This document shows positions 16,631 through 23,720 of a stretch of 41,654 nt of DNA, piece after piece. Below the pieces are notes generated by a model. That model saw only the letters and a list, made by a program, of their open reading frames with translations. It had not been told where the DNA came from and did no database searches. Made by a program: the position numbers and the translations under genes. Where the stretch lies: NCBI GenBank assembly GCA_002787635.1, contig PCXK01000002.1, positions 1-41,654 of the forward strand. The letters run 5' to 3'. Every line of letters begins with the position of its first letter. Within the stretch, counting starts at the first letter, position 1. Source of the stretch: Alphaproteobacteria bacterium CG11_big_fil_rev_8_21_14_0_20_39_49 (GTDB lineage: Bacteria > Pseudomonadota > Alphaproteobacteria > Rickettsiales > UBA6187).

Positions 16631-17185
16631 TTATGGTTTATCGATGCGGGATATTTTCGTGCCTTCAATGCTAACTCCGGCCATCAGACCCTGTTGGTCA
16701 AAGATAAAGGCATAGGCATCGTCTTGAAGTGTTGAAGATGATAGGTTTTTAGCGATTCCCTCATCGACCACCACTACCGTCGGACCAACGCCAATTTCCC
16801 ATCCCTTGGTGTCTTTAACGTATTTAATGGCTTTATCGCTCATCAAAAAGACAACATATCCGTATGACTGTGCTCCGGCTTGCCAGCCAAAAGAACCGCT
16901 AACCGAGTTATAGTAGCCATCAATTTTTCCGTCACTTCTCATCACGCCTTCACCGTAAGCACCACCAAAGATAAGACCGGCTTTGACGATATTCGGAAAT
17001 ATCAGTACTGCTTTCGATTTTTTAGAAAGGTTTTTGGCAAGCGGGTTCATTTTTATTAGTGATTGCACCGCCTGATCGGAATCTTTATGTAAATCCTCCG
17101 CCGTTGCCGCCATCGCACCAAAAGATAATATGTTCATTAAAGCTGTCATAATAAATACTCCTAATAGTTTGGTTAAAGTTTTCAT
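16631..17185 (-). CDS. SYLF (YSC84/DUF500) domain lipid-binding protein, secreted
   Basis: The 184-residue product has a Sec signal peptide (about residues 1-27, ending SFGAMAA) and a SYLF/YSC84 domain, known for phosphoinositide/lipid binding in eukaryotes; bacterial members are envelope proteins of unclear role. Family landmarks are KAVLIFPNIVKAGLIFGGAYGEGV, SGSFGWQAGAQSYGYV and GVGPTVVVVDEG. AGGAGA precedes the ATG. It lies downstream of an FNR/FixK-like box (17426-17439) and of the PRC-barrel and small membrane genes, with which it forms a stress/envelope group. The 250 nt upstream contain an ACGAG-TCATA-CTCGT hairpin (17311-17325) but no convincing gene. Confidence 0.9.
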   Translation of the reverse strand: MKTLTKLLGVFIMTALMNILSFGAMAATAEDLHKDSDQAVQSLIKMNPLAKNLSKKSKAVLIFPNIVKAGLIFGGAYGEGVMRSDGKIDGYYNSVSGSFGWQAGAQSYGYVVFLMSDKAIKYVKDTKGWEIGVGPTVVVVDEGIAKNLSSSTLQDDAYAFIFDQQGLMAGVSIEGTKISRIDKP

Positions 17186-17425
17186 GGTTGTCTCCTATTG
17201 GTTAAAGTGAGTTTAAAAAGTTAATTCTGTGTCATAGGCGTCCCCTCCTCCGTATAATGAACGTTGATTTCCACACATCGGTCAGGGCTTAAGCAGTTAA
17301 TCGTGCGACTACGAGTCATACTCGTGTTACAATGTGTTACTGATTGCGATTCGCCAACGCCATGCACTCCGGCCACACGTGTTCTTAAATATCCGGAAGT
17401 TGCAAGATACCGCACCTAACGGTAT

Positions 17426-17439
17426 TTGATTGCAATCAA
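17426..17439 (-). promoter_or_regulatory. Perfect FNR/FixK-type box upstream of the SYLF gene
   Basis: TTGAT-TGCA-ATCAA matches the FNR/FixK consensus TTGATnnnnATCAA exactly. On the minus strand it is followed by ATACC-TTAGGTGCG, a segment almost identical to that following the related site at 18099-18112. A TATCTT -10 candidate lies 16 nt away, closer than the usual 22 nt, so activator geometry is uncertain. The stop codon of the small gene 17436-17606 overlaps the box. Confidence 0.7.
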
Positions 17440-17606
17440 CCGACTGAGTCTCTGTGTTTGCCACCCAAAGCAGCGAACGCACTTGCAATAAAAGCACCGA
17501 TCAACATTGATAAAAACGTATAGAGGGAAACTTTCATGGCAGTTTTACGTGCCTCATTAAGCCCTTCTTTAGCTGTTTCCTTAGCCGATAAATAAAGGGG
17601 AGTCAT
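17436..17606 (-). CDS. Small one-span membrane protein, probably N-terminally truncated
   Basis: A 56-residue product: a charged helix (SAKETAKEGLNEARKTAMKV) then one membrane span with small residues (LSMLIGAFIASAFAALGG) and a short KHRD tail. This resembles the C-terminus of longer alphaproteobacterial membrane proteins that end in a Gly-Ala span plus GG-x-RD; those have about 50-100 more residues at the N-terminus (from memory). Here an in-frame TAG occurs seven codons upstream, so that part is missing. It begins 10 nt after the PRC-barrel stop with no visible ribosome binding site, and its TGA stop lies within the FNR-like box. It may be a degraded gene or a translationally coupled small protein. 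Confidence 0.5.
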   Translation of the reverse strand: MTPLYLSAKETAKEGLNEARKTAMKVSLYTFLSMLIGAFIASAFAALGGKHRDSVG

Positions 17607-17616
17607 GAAACGCAAG

Positions 17617-17973
17617 TTATACAGCTAAATTATCCGTAATGCCGTAATGCTGGTAAAGATTGCTACGGAACTTTGGATCAGCCATATCCGGCCAGTTATC
17701 TTTATCAAAGCCCTCTGCATTTTCCAGACGGTCTTTATCTATATCCAGAATAAAACCGCTATCTTGTGTATTTAGCTTCATGGCTTCGGGTGGAATAGCA
17801 AAATACTTATCACCCAAACCGAATAAGCCGCCAAAAGATAAAACGTAATATGCCACACTATTATTTTCCGTGTCGAGCATAACGTCTTTAACATCACCTA
17901 GACTTTCACCCTGATGATTTTTTACATCTTCACCGTTGAGTTCCGATGCAGATTTTATAATTTGATTTGTCAT
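17617..17973 (-). CDS. PRC-barrel domain protein
   Basis: A 118-residue soluble protein with a single PRC-barrel: SASELNGEDVKNHQGESLGD, then VMLDTENNSVAYYVLSFGG and KYFAIPPEAM, the pattern seen in stand-alone alphaproteobacterial PRC-barrel proteins. These are often stress-induced; biochemical role unknown. AGGAG upstream of the ATG is a good ribosome binding site. An FNR/Dnr-like box with a TAAAGT -10 candidate lies about 100 nt upstream, predicting a roughly 90-nt leader. The small membrane gene follows after 10 nt. The Gly-rich FGGLFGLGDKYF segment joins the barrel strands. Confidence 0.9.
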   Translation of the reverse strand: MTNQIIKSASELNGEDVKNHQGESLGDVKDVMLDTENNSVAYYVLSFGGLFGLGDKYFAIPPEAMKLNTQDSGFILDIDKDRLENAEGFDKDNWPDMADPKFRSNLYQHYGITDNLAV

Positions 17974-18070
17974 GATTATTCTCCTTTATTTGCCCGTATA
18001 ATCGGGATATTTTATCGTTAAAAACCGGTATCCGGCGTATCCTCATGTCAATCCGACATTTGTTGAATTA

Positions 18071-18112
18071 ACTTTAGTCTTGACGCACCTAAAGGTATTT
18101 GACTTCAGACAA
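18071..18112 (-). promoter_or_regulatory. FNR/Dnr-like box and promoter upstream of the PRC-barrel gene
   Basis: On the minus strand TTGTC-TGAA-GTCAA (18112-18099) is followed, after exactly 22 nt, by a TAAAGT -10 candidate (18076-18071): the class II spacing that centres the site at -41.5. The same 22-nt spacing occurs at the DUF3309 promoter. One half-site departs from the strict FNR consensus. Confidence 0.55.
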
Positions 18113-18241
18113 ATGCATATAGTTATTATTTTATGAATACATAACAGCTTAAGTAAGGAGTGTTTGATAATGAAATAACACCAAGTGTTGCAACAAATAG
18201 CCGCATCAAAAGATAGGTAAATATGACGAAAACGCAAAATA

Positions 18242-18268
18242 GCACAGCCCCCTTAACGGAGTCTGTGC
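18242..18268 (-). terminator. Rho-independent terminator of the DUF3309 gene
   Basis: On the minus strand the stem GCACAG-ACTCC / GGGGG-CTGTGC with loop GTTAA is followed by TATTTTGCGTTTT. It lies 32 nt after the DUF3309 stop and just before the PRC-barrel promoter region, so the two genes are separate transcription units. The rest of 17974-18299 contains no convincing gene. Confidence 0.75.
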
Positions 18269-18299
18269 GTAAAGCGTCTTAAAAATCCAAAGTCCCTTG

Positions 18300-18458
18300 T
18301 TATATATTTCCTGACAGCATCAGTACCACAACCACAATAAGAACCGTACCTAATACACCGCTTGGAAAGTAGCCCCAGCTTCTGCTATATGACCAGCTTG
18401 GGAATACGCCAATAAGAAACAAGATTAAGATAATGAGTAGTATAGTTGAAAGTGTCAT
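18300..18458 (-). CDS. DUF3309 family small membrane protein
   Basis: A 52-residue very hydrophobic protein: MTLSTILLIILILFLIGVFP, then the family centre SWSYSRSWGYFPSG, then a second hydrophobic stretch LGTVLIVVVVLML. This two-span layout around a WPYSRSWGY-like core is characteristic of DUF3309, found in many Alphaproteobacteria near stress genes; function unknown. GGAG upstream of the ATG gives a ribosome binding site. An FNR-like promoter lies about 180 nt upstream, and a palindromic element (18486-18634) occupies nearly all of the predicted 5' leader. A terminator follows at 18242-18268. Confidence 0.85.
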   Translation of the reverse strand: MTLSTILLIILILFLIGVFPSWSYSRSWGYFPSGVLGTVLIVVVVLMLSGNI

Positions 18459-18485
18459 TTTTTATCTCCATTAAAATTCTGAATG

Positions 18486-18634
18486 GAGCGTTGCTAACTA
18501 AACATAGTTTTTGTATTTCATGTTAAAATTTTTAATATTTTTGTCATGCTGAACTTGTTTCAGCATCTACTCCGAGATAAAAAAGATACTGAAATAAATT
18601 CAGTATGACAAAAACGATGTTTAGTTAACAATGC
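18486..18634. repeat. Nested palindromic element in the DUF3309 leader
   Basis: Outer arms GCGTTGCTAACTAAACATAG (from 18486) and its partner ending TTTAGTTAACAATGC (18634) match at about 21 of 24 positions. They enclose an inner TGTCATGCTGAACTTGTTTC...GAAATAAATTCAGTATGACA hairpin (18542-18610). The outer arm recurs as GGCATTGCTAACCAATATAG at 34098. The predicted DUF3309 start site (about 18637) lies just outside the element. Confidence 0.85.
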
Positions 18635-18643
18635 CCTAAATGT

Positions 18644-18685
18644 ATGCTATCCCGATTTTTACGGCACGTATTTGATTGCAATCAA
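18644..18685 (-). promoter_or_regulatory. FNR/FixK-type promoter of the DUF3309 gene
   Basis: A perfect TTGAT-TGCA-ATCAA box (18672-18685) is followed on the minus strand, after exactly 22 nt, by a TAGCAT -10 candidate (18649-18644), the class II activator geometry. The start site is predicted near 18637. Together with the sites at 17426 and 18099 this implies one CRP/FNR-family regulator for the cluster. Confidence 0.65.
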
Positions 18686-18740
18686 ATACAGCATTTTGGT
18701 CTTTTTATTTCTGTTAAGTTACTCAAGGTGAATAAAATTT

Positions 18741-18814
18741 AGACCTCTGCATAATGCGTCATAGCCTGAATTTGTAAAACAAATGACGAGTTTTTTTGTA
18801 TTATGCAGAGGTCT
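18741..18814. repeat. Palindromic element with AGACCTCTGCATAAT arms
   Basis: Perfect 15-bp arms AGACCTCTGCATAAT (18741-18755) and ATTATGCAGAGGTCT (18800-18814) enclose a GCGTCAT...ATGACGAG core. The right half reappears almost unchanged at 16485-16521, and the left-arm words CTGCATAATGCGTCAT appear at 36084-36110. With the element at 18486 it explains most of the 423-nt gap 18459-18881. Confidence 0.85.
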
Positions 18815-18881
18815 TAAATTGACACATCTATATTTAAAATATAAAAACCTTCCGATTAAAAACTTTAAGAATGCTCAGCTT

Positions 18882-19703
18882 ATGAATATAAAACAAGCAC
18901 TGGCGGGAATGCTGTTGCTATCGGCAGCGACATCTCAAAAGAAAGTTGGGGCTACGGCTCAAATCGGGTTAGACGTAGTCGCATCAAGAGGTTTCTGCAC
19001 CGGCATGATATGTGCCGGTATCAAGGGAATGACACCACACATAAAAGATGCTTCAAGCATTACGGAAACCGATAAAAATGAAACTGCGGGAAAACATAAT
19101 TTCGTATCAAAAATCACAAAAGGGGCTTTAAATAATTTTCCCTTAGACTTTGGAGCAAACGCAATTGCAACCACATATGTGGACAGGCTATTCGGAACAA
19201 AAACGCAAACCGTATCTAATATAAAATCACTGGCTTTACCCATCGCAACTATGGAAGTAACCAAAGAGATTATCAAGGATGCTAATATACCGCCAATAGC
19301 TAAAAGTGCAATTATTTACGGTGGATTTTGGGCTGGTCGGATGTCACAGGGCAAAAGCCCTCTTACAACTGCCGTGGCAGTCGGAGGATTTGCAGCAGGA
19401 GCAAGTTTTATTAAGTCTGTTAATAACAAAGCAAAGGTTAATTCTGACGATAAACACAGAACCGAACCCAAACCTGAAAAAAACAAAGGTCTTTACGTTT
19501 CGGCAGTGACAGGATTTATGCCTTCTAGCGTAAGGAAACTATCCGATAACGCAAAAGATAGTGCGGAGGATCAACTCAAGGAACGCATAGGAGTGCTTAA
19601 AGAAGCAAAATTATGGCCTTTGGGTTATGACAGTTTCTCTCAAAGATATACCGACTATCTTGTACCTATAAGTGACGATGAATATAAAAGCATGTTCCGT
19701 TAA
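18882..19703 (+). CDS. Unknown protein, 273 residues, Gly/Ala-rich segments
   Basis: I do not recognise this protein. I start it at ATG 18882 (MNIKQALAG); reading further upstream runs into the palindromic repeat. The N-terminus has a short hydrophobic stretch (ALAGMLLLSAATS) that could be a weak signal or membrane anchor. Two further Gly/Ala-rich hydrophobic stretches occur at about residues 155-167 (AKSAIIYGGFWAGR) and 170-190 (TTAVAVGGFAAGASF), followed by a charged tail (about 195-215) and a soluble C-terminus ending DDEYKSMFR. It converges with the RTX remnant, the two stops overlapping by a few bases. Alternating Gly/Ala helices suggest membrane association; function unknown. Confidence 0.6.
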   Translation: MNIKQALAGMLLLSAATSQKKVGATAQIGLDVVASRGFCTGMICAGIKGMTPHIKDASSITETDKNETAGKHNFVSKITKGALNNFPLDFGANAIATTYVDRLFGTKTQTVSNIKSLALPIATMEVTKEIIKDANIPPIAKSAIIYGGFWAGRMSQGKSPLTTAVAVGGFAAGASFIKSVNNKAKVNSDDKHRTEPKPEKNKGLYVSAVTGFMPSSVRKLSDNAKDSAEDQLKERIGVLKEAKLWPLGYDSFSQRYTDYLVPISDDEYKSMFR

Positions 19704-20278
19704 AACACAAAATCATTTTCATCTAACGTTATTTCACCTACCATAACAACGAAAAAATTTATATCCGAATTATGAATAAAGGTTAAGCCTTGCTCATTAA
19801 CAACCGAAAAATCATCAAAATACGCCGAGTTGTCGGGATTATTGTTGAAATATGTAAAGTCAAGTACATCTCTGCCTTTTTCAAAGTCCATAATTATATC
19901 ATACTGAAAAACCGTGGAGTCTCCATGTTCAAATACAAATTTATCATCTCCTGCTCCACCAAATAAAAAATCACTGCCGGAACCGCCTTGTATATAATCA
20001 CCATCTCGACCACCGAACAACCAGTCCTTTCCATCGCCTCCATATAAGCGGTCGTATCCTTCATTGCCCCATAAATAATCATTACCGGCATTACCATCTA
20101 AGAGAGCATTGTCTCTATTTCCTTGTATAACATCATTACCTGCACCGCCTTGAATTAAATCATCTCCCTAATCACCAACTATAAAATCATCTCCTGCGTA
20201 TCCTAAAATTTCGTCAGAGCCTATTGTTCCGACAATATTATCATTCCCTGAAGTACCTTCTATAAAGTTAAAATTCAC
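19700..20278 (-). pseudogene. RTX (hemolysin-type calcium-binding repeat) gene interrupted by TAG
   Basis: The minus-strand frame from GTG 20278 encodes nonapeptide RTX repeats of the GGxGxDxxx type (GYAGDDFIVGD, GGAGNDVIQGN, GGDGKDWLFGG, GGSGSDFLFGG, GGAGDDKFVFE) and then a C-terminal region like the M10/serralysin repeat-capping domain (DIIMDFEKGRDVLDF). Codon 37 is an in-frame TAG (20168-20170) between IVGD and GDDLIQGG; the frame is otherwise open to 19700, 192 codons in all. CAG or another sense codon was probably lost by point mutation. Such proteins are usually type I secreted and bind calcium. No catalytic domain and no type I secretion genes are nearby. Translation from ATG 20020 could still yield a 106-residue fragment. 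Confidence 0.8.
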
Positions 20279-20421
20279 AAAACCCCCATAAATTAACAAA
20301 TTAACACCTTTTTATTAATAATTAAATTTATAACTTAGGTCAAATTAATAATTTCACTAGACACTTTGAGTAAGATTTTTATAATCCTTATGCAATTAAT
20401 ATAATCAAGTAGAGAAAAAAT

Positions 20422-22179
20422 ATGAGTTCATTACGTAAACCTATAGTAGGTCCTATTGTCGGTCACACAACAACAGATTCATGCCGTTTATGGATTGCGG
20501 CAGGTGACCCTGTCATTAAAACAAAAGAATCGGAGAACCGCCGTACGATAGGTGTTATCGGGGTTTATGATGAAAAAAAACAGGCAGTTCTTCCTGAAAA
20601 CGTATATTACTTCCGTCTAAGGCGTGAATATGACAGGACGGGAACTTTCAACCTTGGAAAAGATGTAAGCTTATGGATGGATGAAGGCAAAAAAGGCACG
20701 CCATACAAACTTAAGCCCGATACTAAATATACCGTTAGAATGTCATCATTAACATTGGACGATTCTATTGATAACGATTTGGAAGTTACCAGCGAATATA
20801 TCGCAAAACGCCTTCCTGCTCCGGGTGTATGGGCATCGGCACTAACTGCAAGGGACGAGCTTTATACACAAGCTGTTTTTAAAACCGCAAAAGCACTCAA
20901 AGCTACAGAAAAGTCGCCTGTAAGTTTTCTGCTTGGTTCATGCAGATATCCGGGAATAATGTGGAAAAGCAAAGAGGCAGACAGAATCTTCGGTCCTATG
21001 GCGGCTATGAATGACAATGTGGATTTCACATTAATGGTGGGCGATCAGATATATGCAGATTTATATAACCGCTTTGTCCCTGTGGGTCTTGCAAATACTT
21101 ATGAGGAATTTCAGGAACGCTACAGAACCGCTTTTTCCTCCCCCAATATGGCAACATTACTTAGCCGTGTACCTACATATATGACGCTTGACGACCATGA
21201 GATAGAGGATAACTGGACTCAGGACAGGATAAAAAGAAGTGAAAAACGCACCCTGTTTAATCTGGCTATCAGTTTTTACATGAGCTACCAATGGAGCCAC
21301 GGCCCTAGATTTGAGGATAGCTACATACATGGCAGGGAAATGTCAGGGCATGACGTTCACCTAAAGAGGGAGACTACTCCGAAACTATATTATAACTTTA
21401 AGCGTAACGGCTATCCGTTCTTTGTTCTGGATACCAGAACCCAGCGTTACAAAAACGAGGATACCGATAGCATGGGGGCAAATGCAAAAGAAAACCTCAA
21501 AGAGTGGTTTACCAAACAAAACAGGCTTGATGATAATCATATGCTGGGGCAGCCCAGCCTGCATCATGCCGAGCCTAACCAGTTAGATTATTTATGTGCA
21601 TGGATGCGTCACATGCAGGAAGATCACGGTAATGTGCCTAAATTCATTATTACCTCGTCTGTATTTGCACCAAGTGAGGTAGGCTCTACAAAAGGCGATA
21701 ACGAGAAGGAAAAAAGCGATTCATGGGACGCTTTCCCCAACACTCGCCGAACTGTTTTGCAAACCATAATCGAACATAAAATACAGAATGTTATTTTCCT
21801 TTCCGGTGATATACATTGTGCTAACCTTGCCGAGCTTGAGTTTTCAGGTGCCGGTAAGGACATAAAATCATACTGCGTAACCTCGTCAGCATTTTACTGG
21901 CCGTTTTCATTCGCAGACGGTGAGCCTTCTTCTTATGTTCACGATTCAAAAGACTCACGCACGCCCGACACCTTCAAGATTTCAGATGAACATGGATCTA
22001 TGGATTATAAGGCATGGGGATTCACTCAGGCGGATAACTTTGCCCATGTAACGGTTTTGCCTGAAACGCACGAATTGCAGATTCAGCTATATGGAAGTAA
22101 AGGGCAGCAGCTTGAGAGGATTCAAAAAAACGGCATGGCAAGTAGTAAGCCTGAAAAGCTAAAACTGGCGGCTTGGTAA
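20422..22179 (+). CDS. PhoD-like alkaline phosphatase/phosphodiesterase
   Basis: A 585-residue metallophosphoesterase of the PhoD family. An N-terminal beta domain (VGPIVGHTTTDSCRLWIAAG) precedes the catalytic domain with metal-ligand motifs GSCRYPG, MVGDQIYAD (about residues 208-216), LDDHEIEDNW (about 255-264) and LSGDIHCANLAE (about 463-474). PhoD enzymes are normally Tat-exported, but here the protein begins directly with the beta domain and has no twin-arginine or other signal peptide, so it is probably cytoplasmic. AGAG upstream serves as ribosome binding site. It stands alone, convergent with the PepSY gene. Substrate unknown. Confidence 0.9.
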   Translation: MSSLRKPIVGPIVGHTTTDSCRLWIAAGDPVIKTKESENRRTIGVIGVYDEKKQAVLPENVYYFRLRREYDRTGTFNLGKDVSLWMDEGKKGTPYKLKPDTKYTVRMSSLTLDDSIDNDLEVTSEYIAKRLPAPGVWASALTARDELYTQAVFKTAKALKATEKSPVSFLLGSCRYPGIMWKSKEADRIFGPMAAMNDNVDFTLMVGDQIYADLYNRFVPVGLANTYEEFQERYRTAFSSPNMATLLSRVPTYMTLDDHEIEDNWTQDRIKRSEKRTLFNLAISFYMSYQWSHGPRFEDSYIHGREMSGHDVHLKRETTPKLYYNFKRNGYPFFVLDTRTQRYKNEDTDSMGANAKENLKEWFTKQNRLDDNHMLGQPSLHHAEPNQLDYLCAWMRHMQEDHGNVPKFIITSSVFAPSEVGSTKGDNEKEKSDSWDAFPNTRRTVLQTIIEHKIQNVIFLSGDIHCANLAELEFSGAGKDIKSYCVTSSAFYWPFSFADGEPSSYVHDSKDSRTPDTFKISDEHGSMDYKAWGFTQADNFAHVTVLPETHELQIQLYGSKGQQLERIQKNGMASSKPEKLKLAAW

Positions 22180-22199
22180 CAATATATAGTAATTTAAAA

Positions 22200-22309
22200 C
22201 GGAATGTCTCGTTAATTGGTTTTTGTACTAAAATAGTTTTCATGCTGGATTTATTTCAGCATGACACTTTATTTTAAAAAGACCCTAAAACATTTAACGG
22301 GACATTCCG
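22200..22309. repeat. Palindromic element with CGGAATGTC arms after the PhoD gene
   Basis: Outer arms CGGAATGTCTCGTTAA (22200-22215) and TTAACGGGACATTCCG (22294-22309; one mismatch) enclose a short core CATGCTG-gatttattt-CAGCATG (22241-22263), a shrunken TGTCATGCTGAA-type hairpin. It lies between two convergent genes. The remaining gap to 22435 shows nothing recognisable. Confidence 0.85.
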
Positions 22310-22435
22310 ATAAAAAAAGTTTAGAATAGCGGATACGCGATATTACAAGTCGGACTCAACTTTCTTATCATGTATTGTATATGCTTTTATATGGCAAATG
22401 CTTTGTTAACAGAGTCTAAGAGGGTAGCTCGATTT

Positions 22436-23695
22436 TTATACATTCATCCATTTTTTATAAATGATTTCACCTACAATAATGGCAATAACCGATAGCCCGA
22501 AGAGTGGTAGAAAGATTGCCGTAAAAACAATCAAGCCAATAAATTTTTTAGATAAAATAATATCTTTGGAAACAGCAGGCACACCTAAACTACTTTCGGG
22601 TTTGCGTTTCCACCACATAATCGGACCGGTAAGTGCCAGACCTATCAAGATAATAACGGCAAGCAGGTTTATAGTCTGATTGGCAACCCCAAATAGCCGT
22701 CCTTCATGAAATTGCACACCTATGGAAGATGCCTTACCGAAAGCTCCAAGATTGTCCCAGCGTAAATCCTTGATAACTTCACCGGTTCGTTTATCTAGGA
22801 AGACGTAAGCAACATCTTTGTGTGATCCGCCATGACGAAGCGGCATAACTGCAAACACACCGTTTGCAAACCAAGGGTAATCTATCTTGTAGCTATGTTT
22901 GATATCCGACTCGGAGAGTTTGCTCATCAGTGTATTTATGGAAATGTCAGGTAACGAAGCATCGCTTATAGAATGCGGACGCTCACTAAAGATTTCTTTT
23001 GGAAATCCTTCGTTTAAGGCGTGTCCGGTTTTGGAAAATAAATCTCCCCATACTACCGACCACGGCAAACCTGTAATAATAATAGCCATAATCCATAAGC
23101 CGCCCCATGCACCGGTAACTGCATGAAACTCCCTCCATAATTTGCGACCTTTTTGCCCGATGTCAGGAAGTAATATACTGCGTTTTTTCTTTCCTCTAGA
23201 CCACCATAAATAAAGCCCTGTAATTACCGTTACCAGCGTCCAGCAGGCTACTAGCTCCACAATAATTCCACCCACAGTACCCATCATCAAACCGCCATGA
23301 ATATCTTTTGCGATATTCATTAATCGCAGGTCCTCATCTATAGTTCCGATAACTTCACCGCTTTGAGGGTGCATGAAAACGGTTATTTTATCCTCGGTTT
23401 TTGTGGTGAGTATAATTTGAACACTTTGCCTTACACTACTTGGCGGCTGATATGTGTGAATCTTCTTTGCGTTAAAAAGATTTGAGGCTTTTGTAATTAA
23501 GGCATCGTGGTCTATAGGACCGGTATATTGCTCTGACAGATAAATTTTATCGCCATACATCGCATCTTCAATTTGCGGCTGCATGAGATACATTCCACCC
23601 GTTATCGCCATAACCAGCAAAACAGGGCATATAATTACTCCGGCATAAAAATGCCAACGCCGGATATAATTGTAATAATTTGGTTTTTTAGACAT
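22436..23695 (-). CDS. PepSY-associated transmembrane protein
   Basis: A 419-residue inner-membrane protein with four or more spans: one near residues 16-34 (AGVIICPVLLVMAITGGMY), two around 135-165 and 195-215, and C-terminal ones near 345-365 and 390-412. The N-terminal RRWHFYAGVI and the HxG histidines (DIHGGLM, FHEGRLFG) are typical of PepSY_TM proteins, some of which act as ferric-siderophore reductases. It follows the TonB receptor gene by about 25 nt on the same strand, so the pair probably takes up and processes a chelated metal. Fe or Cu cannot be told apart from sequence. Confidence 0.9.
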   Translation of the reverse strand: MSKKPNYYNYIRRWHFYAGVIICPVLLVMAITGGMYLMQPQIEDAMYGDKIYLSEQYTGPIDHDALITKASNLFNAKKIHTYQPPSSVRQSVQIILTTKTEDKITVFMHPQSGEVIGTIDEDLRLMNIAKDIHGGLMMGTVGGIIVELVACWTLVTVITGLYLWWSRGKKKRSILLPDIGQKGRKLWREFHAVTGAWGGLWIMAIIITGLPWSVVWGDLFSKTGHALNEGFPKEIFSERPHSISDASLPDISINTLMSKLSESDIKHSYKIDYPWFANGVFAVMPLRHGGSHKDVAYVFLDKRTGEVIKDLRWDNLGAFGKASSIGVQFHEGRLFGVANQTINLLAVIILIGLALTGPIMWWKRKPESSLGVPAVSKDIILSKKFIGLIVFTAIFLPLFGLSVIAIIVGEIIYKKWMNV

Positions 23696-23720
23696 ACATA
23701 ATCACCATTAATATACAAAA

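Noticed and set aside
17221-17415. 64-codon minus-strand reading frame upstream of the SYLF gene
   Set aside because: Starts at GTG within the FNR-type promoter region, has no ribosome binding site, and its residue make-up fits no family; better explained as the SYLF leader.
18043-18237. 64-codon minus-strand reading frame between DUF3309 and PRC-barrel genes
   Set aside because: Cys/Ile-rich random-looking sequence, no ribosome binding site, overlaps the FNR-like promoter.
18783-18881. N-terminal extension of the 273-residue unknown protein
   Set aside because: The extra 33 codons run through the palindromic element at 18741-18814 and lack a start signal; ATG 18882 is preferred.
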